Origin: Agromyces larvae
Lineage (GTDB): Bacteria > Actinomycetota > Actinomycetes > Actinomycetales > Microbacteriaceae
Assembly: GCF_022811705.1 (NCBI RefSeq)
Contig: NZ_CP094528.1
Location: forward strand, 1,860,001 to 1,924,000
Direction of reading: 5' to 3'
Length of the DNA: 64,000 bases
A program made the translations under genes and the position numbers. Shown piece after piece: positions 26,961 through 36,150 of the stretch; the first letter of the stretch is position 1; each line of letters begins with the position of its first letter. A model generated the notes under the pieces. The model was not told the origin of the DNA and searched no databases. It saw only the letters and a list, made by a program, of their open reading frames with translations.

Positions 26961-27242
26961 GTGCGCCTCTGGCTCAGCGAGAGCGAGCGCCGGCCCGACC
27001 CGGCCCCCGCGCGAGCCGACGCGCGCAAGGCGCTGCTGGCCGGCACGGTGCTCTGGGCGCTCGCGCTCGTCGCGTCGCTGATCTTCGCGGGTGCGCTGGC
27101 GTCGGCCGGCCTGGGCTGGGTGGGCGTCACCTGCTGGGTCGGGGTCGCGCTCGGCCTCGCCGGCCTCGTCGTCGTGCAGGTCTCGCGACGGCGGCGGCGT
27201 CAGTCGACGGATGCCTCGGGCTCGGCGCCGACCTCGGACTGA
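26961..27242 (+). CDS. DUF2530-family small membrane protein
   Basis: 93-residue protein with two membrane helices (ALLAGTVLWALALVASLIFA and a second around GVTCWVGVALGLAGLVVVQV) after a basic/acidic N-terminus with ARADARK, then an Arg cluster and polar tail. This matches DUF2530, a small actinobacterial membrane family found beside serC. GTG start six bases after the serC stop. Overlaps the converging DUF3027 gene by 43 bp. Function unknown. Confidence 0.75.
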   Translation: MRLWLSESERRPDPAPARADARKALLAGTVLWALALVASLIFAGALASAGLGWVGVTCWVGVALGLAGLVVVQVSRRRRRQSTDASGSAPTSD

Positions 27243-27880
27243 TCGGGATCCTCGCCGCCCTCGACCGATGCGTGGACCTCGACCGGTGCGCCGACCTCGA
27301 ACGGGTCGTCGGATTCGTCGAGCACGTCGATGTCGATGCCGTCGAACTCGTGCGCATCCTCGTCGCCGAAGTCGTCGTCGGCGTCGTCATCATCGAACTC
27401 GTCGCCCTCATCGGCGTCGGCCGGGTCGGAACCCTCGTCGAGATCGGCGTCGCCGAAGTCGCCGTCGTCGAGATCGCCCTCGGCCGATCCGGAGTCATCG
27501 CCGGCCGCGCCGACGGCGGCCGCCGCCTGGGCGGCGCGATACTCGGCCAGACGCTCGGACCACGGCACCCACTCGGGCGCGAGCAGCGCCCGGTCGCCCG
27601 GCATGAGCTCGGTCTCGAGCACGGTCGGCTCGGCGCCCTCGACCCGCGCGAGCGTCACGCTCCAGTGCCACCCCGGGTACCCCGAGAGATCGGCCGCGAA
27701 CAGCAGCGTGAGCACGTGCTCGCCCTCGACCACGTGGCCGATCACCGACCCGACCGTCTCGGGCGGGGTGACCTCGAGCAGCGCACGCTGCGCGAGCGCC
27801 GCCGACGCGAGCAGCACGTCATCGGCCACCGGGGCGGGTTGCGCGTCGTCGGTCGCGACGGACTCCTCGGGCTCAGGCAT
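27200..27880 (-). CDS. DUF3027-family protein
   Basis: 226-residue protein. The first half has the DUF3027 core: VGSVIGHVVEGEHVLTLLFA, then GYPGWHWSVTLARV and ELMPGDRALLAPEWVPWSERL. The second half is a long Asp/Glu-rich tail (residues 135-226), almost certainly disordered. The conserved actinobacterial order cold-shock protein/DUF3027/serC is kept. Its ATG overlaps the upstream cold-shock gene by 8 bp, showing co-translation. Function unknown. Confidence 0.82.
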   Translation of the reverse strand: MPEPEESVATDDAQPAPVADDVLLASAALAQRALLEVTPPETVGSVIGHVVEGEHVLTLLFAADLSGYPGWHWSVTLARVEGAEPTVLETELMPGDRALLAPEWVPWSERLAEYRAAQAAAAVGAAGDDSGSAEGDLDDGDFGDADLDEGSDPADADEGDEFDDDDADDDFGDEDAHEFDGIDIDVLDESDDPFEVGAPVEVHASVEGGEDPDQSEVGAEPEASVD

Positions 27881-28253
27881 CCAGTTCGTCCGCCACCTTG
27901 CGCAGCAGCGCCGCGATCTGCCGGCCGCGCGCCTTGTCGGGGTAGCGGCCCCGGCGCAGGTCGGTGCCGGCCGCGTCGAGCCACTTCACGAGGTCTTCGA
28001 CCACGACGGCCATGTCGTCGGCGGACCGGCGGTTGATCTTGGTGAGGCTCACCGGCGCTTCGAGCACGCGCACCGACAGCGCCTGCGCACCGCGCTTGCC
28101 GTCGGCGATGCCGAACTCGAGTCGTGTGCCGCTGCGCACCGTGGCTCCGGTGGGCAGCGCGGACGCGTGAAGGAAGACCTCCTGGCCGTCATCGGTGCTG
28201 ATGAAGCCGAAGCCCTTCTCCTCGTCGTAGAACTTGACCCTGCCGGTGGGCAT
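27873..28253 (-). CDS. cold-shock-domain protein with C-terminal extension
   Basis: 126 residues. The N-terminal cold-shock domain (1-68) keeps RNP1 KGFGFIS and RNP2 VFLHAS for single-stranded nucleic-acid binding. Residues 70-126 are an extra conserved helical region (ADDMAVVVEDLVKWLDAA, then RQIAALLRKVADEL), as in the longer actinobacterial CspB type. ATG 28253. Overlaps the DUF3027 gene by 8 bp. Probably an RNA chaperone. Confidence 0.9.
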   Translation of the reverse strand: MPTGRVKFYDEEKGFGFISTDDGQEVFLHASALPTGATVRSGTRLEFGIADGKRGAQALSVRVLEAPVSLTKINRRSADDMAVVVEDLVKWLDAAGTDLRRGRYPDKARGRQIAALLRKVADELDA

Positions 28254-28358
28254 CGTATGGAACCTCGCTCGCTTGTTTCGGGGCACGCCGGATCGCACCG
28301 GCCCGACCCCCAGTCTACGGCGGGCGCGGGGTTCGCGCCCTGTCCTATCCTTGGTGTT

Positions 28359-28631
28359 GTGTCCTCCCAGAGTCCCGTCGTCGAACACCGCAGCGAGCGG
28401 ATCCTCGCGTACATGGTCGCCGGCACCGTCGGCCTCTCGATCGTCGCCTTCTTCGCGGTGATGATCGGCACGCTCGTGAACGCGAATCGGCCCGACTGGC
28501 TGCAGGAGGGCATCTGGCCGTTCGTCGTGATGCTGCCGTGGTTCGGGTTGCCGATCGGGTTCCTGCTGCTCATCGCACTCCTCATCGTGAACGGCGTCCG
28601 GCGGGCGCGCGAGTCACGGGGATCGGCCTGA
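28359..28631 (+). CDS. small two-helix membrane protein
   Basis: 90 residues with two hydrophobic segments (AYMVAGTVGLSIVAFFAVMI and PFVVMLPWFGLPIGFLLLIA) and an RARESRG tail. This conserved actinobacterial gene is often mislabelled as a multidrug-transporter ATPase; there is no ATPase motif. TATCCT (28346-28351) is seven bases before the GTG start, suggesting a leaderless message. It lies 9 bp before the helicase-associated gene and may be in its operon. Confidence 0.7.
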   Translation: MSSQSPVVEHRSERILAYMVAGTVGLSIVAFFAVMIGTLVNANRPDWLQEGIWPFVVMLPWFGLPIGFLLLIALLIVNGVRRARESRGSA

Positions 28632-28640
28632 CGAGCGGCC

Positions 28641-30512
28641 ATGCTCGAACTCGCCGCCAGGCTCCGCGCGATGTCGCGCGACTCCCTCGCGGCTGCGCTC
28701 GCCGCGCGTGAGTTCGACCGCTCGGGCGTCGACGACCTGTTCGACCTCGCCGAGGCGCTGACCACGGCGGATTCGCTCGATCACGCCGTGGCCCGCCTCG
28801 ACCGCCCGCACCTCGCACTGCTCGCCGTCGCGTCGACCCTCGCCCAGGGCGAGGCCCCCGTCACCGCGACGGCCGTCTCCGACGAACTGCGGCGGCTCGA
28901 GGCATCCGACCGGCTGACCGCGCACGCCGACGCCCTGCTCGCCGACCTCGACGGGCTGCTCCTGCTGGTGCTCGACGACGACGGCGGAGTGCAGGTGCCC
29001 GGCGCGGTCGCGCAGCGACTCGTGCCCCGGCTCGGAGCCGACCTGCCCGAGCTCGTCGCCCTCGTCGCCCCCGCGCCGCCCGTGCTCGAGGCTGTCGACG
29101 CCGTCGACCGCACGCTGCTCGCCCGCCGGGCCGCCGAGGCCGCCTACGCGACGCTCGCGGCGACCGCCGAACTCATCGCCGCGCTCGGGCTGCAGCCCGC
29201 ACGCGAGCTGGCCAAGGGCGGGCTGTCGCTGCCCGACTCCAAACGCATCGCCGAGGCCACCGGGCTGTCGCTCGACGAGGTGCCGGCGCTCGCCCGGCGC
29301 GCGACCGAAGCCGGCCTCATCACGCGCGACGGCGCGTACTGGTACGAGTCCGAGCAGGGGGCGTCCTGGGTGCTCGCCGACCCGGCCAGCCGGTGGCGGC
29401 TGCTCGCGGAGTGCTGGCGCGATCGCATCCCCGCCCCGCTGCGCGAACTCGTCGCCCGCCGCACCGGATCGCTGTCGGCCGCGGCGCTGCGCGACGACGT
29501 CGCCTGGTTCTACCCGGCGGGCGGGCCGTGGCTCGACGACGGGCTGCGCCGGCTCGCCGACGAGGCCGACGCCCTCGGCCTCGCCGTCTCGCGCGAGCCC
29601 GTCGAGAGCGCTCGGCTGGTGCTGGCCGGCGACCTCGACCGTGCGGCCTCGGAACTCGCCGCGCACTTCCCGAAGCAGGTCGACAAGGTGTACCTGCAGC
29701 ACGACCTCTCGATCGTCTCCCCCGGCCCCCTCGAACCCGCGCTCGACGCCCGCCTGCGCAGTTTCGCCGACGTGGAAGGCCGCGATCTCGCCTCGAGCTA
29801 CCGCGTGAGCGCGGCATCCGTGAACCGCGGTCTCGCTGCGGGCGAATCGGCCGAGTCGATCCGCAGTTTCCTCCAGTCGATCTCCCGCACGGGCGTGCCG
29901 CAGCCGCTCGACTACCTGGTCGCCGAGGCCGCGCGACGGTTCGGCGCGGTGCGGGTGGCGGCTGCCGACCCGGCCGACGCTCCGGCGAAGTCCTCGGTGC
30001 GGTCCGACGACGCGGCGCTCGTCGGCCAGCTCGAGGTCGACCAGTCGCTCGCCCCGGTGGCGCTGCGCCGCACCGGCGACCACCGGCTGCTGTCGCGGTT
30101 CCCGCCCGACGTGGTCTTCTGGGCGCTCTCGGACGCGAAGTACCCGGTGGCCGCCGAGGACGCGACCGGGCGGATCCTGCGACTCACTCGCCACCGGCTC
30201 GCCGCCGCCCCGCCGCAGCCCTCGGCGCCGACCGACCCGATCGGCGAGCTGCTCGACCGCATCCTGGTCTCCGCCGACGGTCCGGCGACCGAGCAGGCCT
30301 GGCTCGCCCGCCAGCTCGAGGCCGCGGCGCGCGCGAAGGAGACGCTCACCGTGACCGTGCGCATGCCCGGCGGCCAGACCGCCGACTACCTGCTCGCGCC
30401 CGCGAGCGTCGCCAACGGGCGGCTCCGCGCCCGCGACCGCAAGGCCGACATCGAGCGCACACTGCCGCTCTCGGCGATCGCGGCGGTCGGGCCGGCGCCT
30501 GCGGGCGCCTGA
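28641..30512 (+). CDS. helicase-associated (XPB/Ssl2-like N-domain) protein
   Basis: 623-residue protein without ATPase motifs. It begins with a winged-helix-like repeat region (LRAMSRDSLAAALAAREFD) and around residues 330-430 contains the XPB/Ssl2 helicase-associated segment (VYLQHDLSIVSPGPLEPALD, YRVSAASVNRGLAAGES). In actinobacteria this gene precedes the XPB helicase, as here (gap 109 bp), so it likely forms a DNA repair or transcription-coupled module with it. ATG 28641 is 10 bp after the small membrane gene. Exact role unproven. Confidence 0.82.
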   Translation: MLELAARLRAMSRDSLAAALAAREFDRSGVDDLFDLAEALTTADSLDHAVARLDRPHLALLAVASTLAQGEAPVTATAVSDELRRLEASDRLTAHADALLADLDGLLLLVLDDDGGVQVPGAVAQRLVPRLGADLPELVALVAPAPPVLEAVDAVDRTLLARRAAEAAYATLAATAELIAALGLQPARELAKGGLSLPDSKRIAEATGLSLDEVPALARRATEAGLITRDGAYWYESEQGASWVLADPASRWRLLAECWRDRIPAPLRELVARRTGSLSAAALRDDVAWFYPAGGPWLDDGLRRLADEADALGLAVSREPVESARLVLAGDLDRAASELAAHFPKQVDKVYLQHDLSIVSPGPLEPALDARLRSFADVEGRDLASSYRVSAASVNRGLAAGESAESIRSFLQSISRTGVPQPLDYLVAEAARRFGAVRVAAADPADAPAKSSVRSDDAALVGQLEVDQSLAPVALRRTGDHRLLSRFPPDVVFWALSDAKYPVAAEDATGRILRLTRHRLAAAPPQPSAPTDPIGELLDRILVSADGPATEQAWLARQLEAAARAKETLTVTVRMPGGQTADYLLAPASVANGRLRARDRKADIERTLPLSAIAAVGPAPAGA

Positions 30513-30621
30513 GCGCGCTCCGCGGCATCCGGGCGATCATCGCACCGCGCCCCGCTCCGCCGCGCCGGCGGCCCGCCCGACCCGGCCGCCCTCCCACCGA
30601 ACGGGCGTAGACTGGTCGGCT

Positions 30622-32268
30622 ATGTCAGACGGCCCCCTCATCGTGCAGAGCGATCGCACCGTGCTCCTCGAGGTCGCGAACCCGCTCGCCGAGGATGCAC
30701 GCCACGACCTCGCGATCTTCGCCGAGCTCGAGCGCGCCCCCGAGCACATCCACACCTACCGCATCACCCGCCTCGGCCTGTGGAACGCGCGCGCGGCCGG
30801 CCACACCGCCGAAGACATGCTCGGCACGCTCGAACGGTACGCGAAGTTCCCCGTGCCGCAGACCGTCGCCGTCGACATGCGCGAGACCGTCGCCCGCTAC
30901 GGCCGGCTCGTGATCGACCGCACCGACGACGGTGCGCTGCGGCTGCAGAGCTCCGACATCGCCGTGCTCACCGAGGTGTCGGGCGCGAAGCGCATCGCCC
31001 CCCTGCTCGGCGAGCGCATCGACGACGAGAGCTTCCTGGTCGCGGCGTGGGCGCGGGGCGCCCTCAAGCAGGAGCTGGTGAAACTCGGCTGGCCCGCCGA
31101 AGACCTCGCCGGGTACACCCCCGGGACCCCGCACGAGATCGACCTCGACGAGCGCGACTGGCAGCTGCGCGACTACCAGCAGAAGGCGGTCGACAACTTC
31201 TTCGAGGGCGGTTCGGGCGTGGTCGTGCTGCCGTGCGGCGCGGGCAAGACGCTCGTCGGCGCCGGCGCGATGGCGACGGCCAAGACCACGACGCTGATCC
31301 TCGTGACGAACACGGTGTCGGCCCGGCAGTGGCGCGACGAGCTGCTGCGCCGCACGTCGCTCACCGAGGAGGAGATCGGCGAGTACTCGGGCCAGGTGAA
31401 GGAGATCAAGCCGGTCACCATCGCGACATACCAGATCCTCACCGCGAAGCGGAAGGGCGAGTACGCGCACCTGTCGCTGCTCGATGCCCTCGACTGGGGC
31501 CTCATCGTCTACGACGAGGTGCACCTGCTGCCCGCGCCCGTGTTCAAGCTCACCGCCGAACTGCAGGCGCGACGCCGCCTCGGCCTCACCGCGACCCTCG
31601 TGCGCGAGGACGGCCGCGAAGGCGACGTGTTCTCGCTCATCGGCCCCAAGCGCTTCGACGCGCCGTGGAAGGAGATCGAAGCGCAGGGCTTCATCTCCCC
31701 CGCCGCGTGCTACGAGGTGCGCATCGACCTGCCGCAGTCCGAGCGGCTGCAGTACGCGGCATCCGCCGACGACGAGCGCTACCGGCTCGCCGCGACCGCG
31801 CCCGCGAAGCTCGACGTCGTGCGCCAGCTGGTCGCGCGCCACGAGGGCGAGCGCATCCTCGTGATCGGCCAGTACCTCGACCAGATCGACGAGCTCGCCG
31901 AGGCCCTCGGCGCCCCGCAGCTCACCGGCTCGACGCCGGTCGACGAGCGCGAGCGGCTGTTCCAGGAGTTCCGCGACGGGCGCACGAAGGTGCTCGTCGT
32001 CTCGAAGGTCGCGAACTTCTCGGTCGACCTGCCCGAGGCCACGGTCGCGATCCAGGTGTCGGGCTCGTTCGGCTCGCGGCAGGAGGAGGCGCAGCGTCTC
32101 GGCCGTCTGCTGCGGCCCAAGGAGTCGGGCCTGTCGGCGAACTTCTACACGCTGGTCGCGCGCGACACCGTCGACCAGGACTTCGCGCAGAACCGGCAGC
32201 GGTTCCTCGCCGAGCAGGGCTACTCGTACACGATCCTCGACGCGCACACGCTCGACGCGGCGGCCTGA
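30622..32268 (+). CDS. XPB/Ssl2-type DNA repair helicase
   Basis: 548-residue SF2 helicase, 3'-5' polarity in studied bacterial XPBs. N-terminal damage-recognition-like domain, then Walker A VVLPCGAGKT (about residue 200), DEVH box in IVYDEVHLLP, LGLTATLVREDGRE (the RED motif), and motif VI SGSFGSRQEEAQRLGRLLRPK. All key residues are present. TAGACT (30608-30613) lies eight bases before the ATG: probably leaderless. Works with the upstream helicase-associated protein. Confidence 0.94.
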   Translation: MSDGPLIVQSDRTVLLEVANPLAEDARHDLAIFAELERAPEHIHTYRITRLGLWNARAAGHTAEDMLGTLERYAKFPVPQTVAVDMRETVARYGRLVIDRTDDGALRLQSSDIAVLTEVSGAKRIAPLLGERIDDESFLVAAWARGALKQELVKLGWPAEDLAGYTPGTPHEIDLDERDWQLRDYQQKAVDNFFEGGSGVVVLPCGAGKTLVGAGAMATAKTTTLILVTNTVSARQWRDELLRRTSLTEEEIGEYSGQVKEIKPVTIATYQILTAKRKGEYAHLSLLDALDWGLIVYDEVHLLPAPVFKLTAELQARRRLGLTATLVREDGREGDVFSLIGPKRFDAPWKEIEAQGFISPAACYEVRIDLPQSERLQYAASADDERYRLAATAPAKLDVVRQLVARHEGERILVIGQYLDQIDELAEALGAPQLTGSTPVDERERLFQEFRDGRTKVLVVSKVANFSVDLPEATVAIQVSGSFGSRQEEAQRLGRLLRPKESGLSANFYTLVARDTVDQDFAQNRQRFLAEQGYSYTILDAHTLDAAA

Positions 32269-32388
32269 GCGCTTCCCGGCATTCGCTGCTGCGCCAGTTC
32301 GGCGCCCTCCGCGCCGATCCGTCTGGCGCAGACCGCGCCGAAGTGGCGCAGCGGGCCACGCAGCGGGCGCCCGGCGGGGCGTGCCCGC

Positions 32389-33120
32389 TCAGCGCTCGCG
32401 CGCGTACCGCAGCAGCAGCAGGTCGCCGGCGGGCAGCGCGTGCACGAGCCGCATCTCGCGCGGCGCTTCCGGCGCGCCCTGCACGATGCGGCCGGCGACG
32501 CCGCCGACGAGCGTCGGGCTGAGGCTCAGGCACAGCTCGTCGACGAGGTCGGCCTCGAGCAGGCTGCCGAACAGATGCGGCCCGCCCTCGCAGAGCACCT
32601 GCGCGAGCCCGGCTCGGGCGAGCACGGCGAGCGCCTCGCCGAGGTCGACGGATGCCTCGCCGCAGACGAGCACGTCGGCGACCGCGCCGAGCGCCTCGCG
32701 ACGGGCGGCGGGCGCGCCCGCGTGGGTCAGCACGATCGGCCGGGTCACGGCCTCGGTGAAGAACGGATGCCCCGGGTCGATGTCGAGCTCGCGCGACACC
32801 ACGCCGATGCGCGGCTGGTCGGGCAGGCCGTGCTCGCGCCGCCACGCGACGCCCTCGCGGCCGACCCGAACCCCGCCGTACCCCTCGGCGCGCACCGTGC
32901 CGAGCCCGACGAGCACGAGGTCGGCGAGCGAGCGCAGCACGCCCATCGCGAGCCGGTCGCTCGCGTCGCCGAGCCCGCCGCTGCGGTCGTCGACGGTGAC
33001 CGCGCCGTCGAGGCTCATCACGAAGTTCATGCGCACGCGGGGCGTGGTGCGGTCCTCGATCGCGTACGCGTCGACCAGGGTCGCACGATCGACGGCGGGC
33101 GAGGCATCCGGCCGGTTCAT
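32389..33120 (-). CDS. RibD C-terminal-domain pyrimidine reductase-like protein
   Basis: 243-residue dihydrofolate-reductase-fold protein of the RibD-C family: VRMNFVMSLDGAV at the N-terminus (substrate/NADPH strand), VLVGLGTVRAEGYGG, and the conserved LCEGGPHLFGSLLEADLVDELCL. No deaminase domain. In this family members reduce a riboflavin precursor or serve as DHFR stand-ins; which applies is open. It is third in the operon FAD reductase/FolP2-like/RibD-C, so a pterin- or flavin-linked job is plausible. ATG 33120 chosen; GTG 33126 is an alternative. Confidence 0.85.
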   Translation of the reverse strand: MNRPDASPAVDRATLVDAYAIEDRTTPRVRMNFVMSLDGAVTVDDRSGGLGDASDRLAMGVLRSLADLVLVGLGTVRAEGYGGVRVGREGVAWRREHGLPDQPRIGVVSRELDIDPGHPFFTEAVTRPIVLTHAGAPAARREALGAVADVLVCGEASVDLGEALAVLARAGLAQVLCEGGPHLFGSLLEADLVDELCLSLSPTLVGGVAGRIVQGAPEAPREMRLVHALPAGDLLLLRYARER

Positions 33121-33133
33121 CGGCACCGCCCGC

Positions 33134-34033
33134 TCACCGGTTGTGCTCCAGGAACACGGGCTCGCGCCAGCCCTCGATCGCCTCGATCATGCGCACGGCG
33201 TCGACGGTCTCGCGCACGTTGTGCACGCGCACGATGCGCGCCCCCTGCAGCACGCAGTACACGGCGGCCGCGATCGAGCCTTCGACCCGTTGCGACCGGT
33301 CGCGGCGGCCGAGGCTCTCGCCGACGAAGTCCTTGTTCGACAGCGCGACGAGCGTCGGGTACCCGAGTGCGACGACCTCGTCGAGGCGCCGGGTGAGCGC
33401 GAGCGAGTCGAGGGTGTGCTTGTTCAGGTCGTGGCCGGGGTCGACGATGATGCGATCGGATGCCACGCCCCGCGCCTCGGCGAGCTCCGCCCGTTCGCGC
33501 AGGAACGCGACGACCTCGGCGACCACGTCGTCGTAGCGCGGCGAGGGGTACGGCTGGCGGGGTGCGGCCAGGCTGTGCGTGACCACGACGGATGCTCCGG
33601 CTTCGGCCACCACGTCGGCCATCGCGGGGTCGTGCAGCCCGGTGGTGTCGTTGATCACGTGGGCGCCGGCGGCGAGCGCCGCACGGGCGACCTCGGCGTG
33701 GAACGTGTCGACCGACACCACCGCGCCCGACGCGGCCAGCGCTTCGACCACCGGAACCACCCGCTCGATCTCCTCTGCGATCGGGATCGCCGGGCCCGGC
33801 GCGAACTTCGCTCCCCCGACGTCGACCCAGTCGGCGCCGGCCTCGATCGCCCGCAGCCCCGCCGCGATGGCGAGGTCGGCGGCGTCGGTGCGGCCCTGGT
33901 CGTAGAACGAGTCGGGGGTGCGGTTCACGATCGCCATCACGGCGACCTGCCGCGAGAAGTCGAAGGTGCGCGGGCCGATGCGGCGCACGAGCGCTCCGGG
34001 GCCGGCCGAGGCGGCGGCGGGACCCGGGATCAC
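33134..34033 (-). CDS. dihydropteroate synthase-like protein, FolP2 type
   Basis: 299-residue TIM barrel of the pterin-binding family. VMAIVNRTPDSFYDQG (pterin loop 1), VDVGGAKFAPGP, SVDTFHAEVARAAL, HVINDTTG and the end loop RVHNV are visible. Where true DHPS has G-x-SRK it reads VALSNKDFVGES, as in mycobacterial FolP2, a paralogue without shown DHPS activity. GTG start overlaps the FAD-reductase stop as GTGA. An open frame continues far upstream in the same phase but belongs to the other gene's shadow. Confidence 0.85.
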   Translation of the reverse strand: MIPGPAAASAGPGALVRRIGPRTFDFSRQVAVMAIVNRTPDSFYDQGRTDAADLAIAAGLRAIEAGADWVDVGGAKFAPGPAIPIAEEIERVVPVVEALAASGAVVSVDTFHAEVARAALAAGAHVINDTTGLHDPAMADVVAEAGASVVVTHSLAAPRQPYPSPRYDDVVAEVVAFLRERAELAEARGVASDRIIVDPGHDLNKHTLDSLALTRRLDEVVALGYPTLVALSNKDFVGESLGRRDRSQRVEGSIAAAVYCVLQGARIVRVHNVRETVDAVRMIEAIEGWREPVFLEHNR

Positions 34034-35283
34034 GGGGTCTCCGGTCCGGCGAGCGCGCCGAGCGGCACCGACGGGTCGGCGAGCTCGGCGGCCGACACCG
34101 CACGCCGCGAGCGGATGAGCCGCTGCACGTCCTGGTTCACGTCCCACACGTTGACGTTCATGCCCGCCACGACGACGTCGCCCTGCTGCCAGAACGCGAC
34201 GTACTCGCCGCCGTCGCCGGCGTCGAGGTCGCCGCGGATGACCGGCGACGCGCCCACGGCGAGCTCGCCGTACCCCGAGTACTCCATGCCGAGGTCGTAT
34301 TGGTCGGTGAAGAAGTAGGGGATCTCGTCGTACTCGACGGACTCGCCGGCAAGGACGCGCCCGACGAGCTTGCCGCTCGCGTCGGCGTTCGCCCAGTGCT
34401 CGACCCGCAGCCGGTGCCCGAGGCGGGCGTTCCAGACGTTCGCGACGTCGCCGGCGGCGTACACGTCGGGCGCACTGGTGCGGAACGAGGCATCCGCGGC
34501 GACGCCGTCGTCGAGCTCGAGCCCGCCCGACGCCGCGAGCCGGGTGTCGGGCACTGCGCCGATGCCGAACACGACCAGGTCGGCGTCGAGCTCCTCCCCG
34601 GTGCCGAGCACCACCGCGCGGGCGCGCCCGGCCTCGCCGCGCACCGCGGCGACCGCCGCACCCGCGGCGAACCGCACCCCGCGCGCTTCGTGCAGCGCGC
34701 GGAACCGGGCGCCCAGTTCGGGCCCGATCGCCGCCGCGAGCGGCACCTCGTCGCGCATCACGACGGTGACCTCGTTGCCGTACCCGCGGGCCGCGGCCGC
34801 GACCTCGAGCCCGATCCAGCCGCCGCCGACGAGCGCGACGCGACGATCGCCCGAGCGCAGCGCGGTGCGCAGCCGCGTGGAGTCGGGCAGGCGACGCAGA
34901 TGATGGATGCCCCGCAGCCCCGCGCCGGGGCCGTCGAACCGCCTGGGCGTCGCGCCGGTGGCGATGAGCAGTCGGTCGTACGGCAGCGTCTCCCCGGCGA
35001 CCTCGACGGTGTGCGCGCCCGGGTCGAGCGCGGTCGCGGGCGCGCCCCGGCGCACCTCGACGTCGTTCGCGCGGTACCACGCGGCATCCAGCGGGTACAC
35101 CGCCGACGAGGCATCCGCACCTTGCAGGTAGCCCTTCGACAGCGGGGGCCGCTCGTAGGGCAGCCGCCGCTCCTCCGCGACCACCACGACCTCGCCGTCG
35201 AACCCCGCGCCGCGCAGCGACTCGGCGGCGCGCGCCGCCGTGAGCCCGCCGCCGGCGATGACCACCCGCTCCGAAGACGACAT
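34030..35283 (-). CDS. FAD-dependent ferredoxin/rubredoxin reductase-like oxidoreductase
   Basis: 417-residue flavoprotein of the rhodocoxin/putidaredoxin-reductase type. FAD loop VVIAGGGLTAARAAESLR at the N-terminus, RPPLSKGYL, ATGATPRR, the NAD loop VALVGGGWIGLEVAAAARG, and the second FAD motif SAPDVYAAGDVAN. A C-terminal reductase domain (EYVAFWQQGDVVVAGMNVNVW) closes it. It should move electrons from NAD(P)H to a ferredoxin. It is the first gene of the operon with the FolP2-like and RibD-C proteins; no ferredoxin gene is adjacent. Confidence 0.9.
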   Translation of the reverse strand: MSSSERVVIAGGGLTAARAAESLRGAGFDGEVVVVAEERRLPYERPPLSKGYLQGADASSAVYPLDAAWYRANDVEVRRGAPATALDPGAHTVEVAGETLPYDRLLIATGATPRRFDGPGAGLRGIHHLRRLPDSTRLRTALRSGDRRVALVGGGWIGLEVAAAARGYGNEVTVVMRDEVPLAAAIGPELGARFRALHEARGVRFAAGAAVAAVRGEAGRARAVVLGTGEELDADLVVFGIGAVPDTRLAASGGLELDDGVAADASFRTSAPDVYAAGDVANVWNARLGHRLRVEHWANADASGKLVGRVLAGESVEYDEIPYFFTDQYDLGMEYSGYGELAVGASPVIRGDLDAGDGGEYVAFWQQGDVVVAGMNVNVWDVNQDVQRLIRSRRAVSAAELADPSVPLGALAGPETP

Positions 35284-35405
35284 GCCCCGAGTCTTCCATC
35301 CGGCCCTCCGAGCGGCCAGTCCTCCAGGCCGCGTGGATTGCGCGGATAGCGGACACTCGGTCGTTTGTCAGGAAGAGTGCAGCGCATCCGCAGCAGAATG
35401 ACCCC

Positions 35406-36098
35406 ATGAGCGACGGACCTCGCATTCTCATCGTCGACGACGAGCCCAACATCCGCGACCTGCTCACCACGAGCCTGCGGTTCGCGGGATTCGCCGTCCG
35501 TGCCGTCGGCAACGGCGCCCAGACCATCTCGGCCGTCCTCGAGGAGGAGCCCGACCTGATCATCCTGGACGTCATGCTGCCCGACATGAACGGGTTCAGC
35601 GTGACCAAGCGGCTGCGCAGCGCCGGTTACACCGCGCCGATCCTCTTCCTCACCGCGAAGGACGACACCGAGGACAAGATCACCGGCCTCACCGTCGGCG
35701 GCGACGACTACGTCACCAAGCCGTTCAGCCTCGACGAGATCGTCGCGCGCATCAAGGCCATCCTGCGGCGCACCATGCACGCCGAGGAGGACGCGGTGAT
35801 CCGCACCGGCGAGCTCACGATGGACCAGGACACGCACGAGGTGCTCGTCGGCGACGTGCCCGTCGAGCTCAGCCCTACCGAGTTCAAGCTGCTGCGCTAC
35901 CTCATGCTGAACCCCAACCGGGTGCTGTCGAAGGCGCAGATCCTCGACCACGTGTGGGAGTACGACTTCAACGGCGACGCGGGCATCGTCGAGAGCTACA
36001 TCTCGTACCTGCGCCGCAAACTCGACCAGCACTCGACCGAGCCGCTCATCCAGACCAAGCGCGGCTTCGGGTACATGCTGAAGAGTTCGAAGGGGTAG
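35406..36098 (+). CDS. OmpR/PhoB-family response regulator
   Basis: 230 residues. Receiver domain with acidic pocket VDDE (residues 10-13), phospho-acceptor Asp55 (ILDVMLPD), Thr/Lys switch FLTAKDD and VTKPF; then a winged-helix DNA-binding domain (SPTEFKLLRYLMLNPNRVLS, VESYISYLRRKLD, KRGFGYML). Close to the TcrA/MprA group. Followed 52 bp later by its sensor kinase, so a two-component pair. Target genes are unknown. Confidence 0.94.
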   Translation: MSDGPRILIVDDEPNIRDLLTTSLRFAGFAVRAVGNGAQTISAVLEEEPDLIILDVMLPDMNGFSVTKRLRSAGYTAPILFLTAKDDTEDKITGLTVGGDDYVTKPFSLDEIVARIKAILRRTMHAEEDAVIRTGELTMDQDTHEVLVGDVPVELSPTEFKLLRYLMLNPNRVLSKAQILDHVWEYDFNGDAGIVESYISYLRRKLDQHSTEPLIQTKRGFGYMLKSSKG

Positions 36099-36150
36099 CC
36101 GGGCGCGGGCACAGCACCGGTACAGGGAGCCTCCGTAGACTCGCCGCGCC

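Noticed and set aside
30625..32247. 540-codon open frame antisense to the XPB helicase
   Set aside because: High-GC third-position shadow; low-complexity Arg/Val/Leu/Asp composition and no motif, while the sense strand encodes a perfect helicase.
32269..32388. RNA gene or regulatory element between XPB and the RibD-C gene
   Set aside because: Only weak imperfect GCGC repeats, no stable hairpin or promoter that I can support.
33134..35608. 824-codon single frame spanning the FolP2-like protein and upstream DNA
   Set aside because: The upstream part is an out-of-frame reading of the FAD reductase; the GTGA overlap at 34030-34033 marks the real start.
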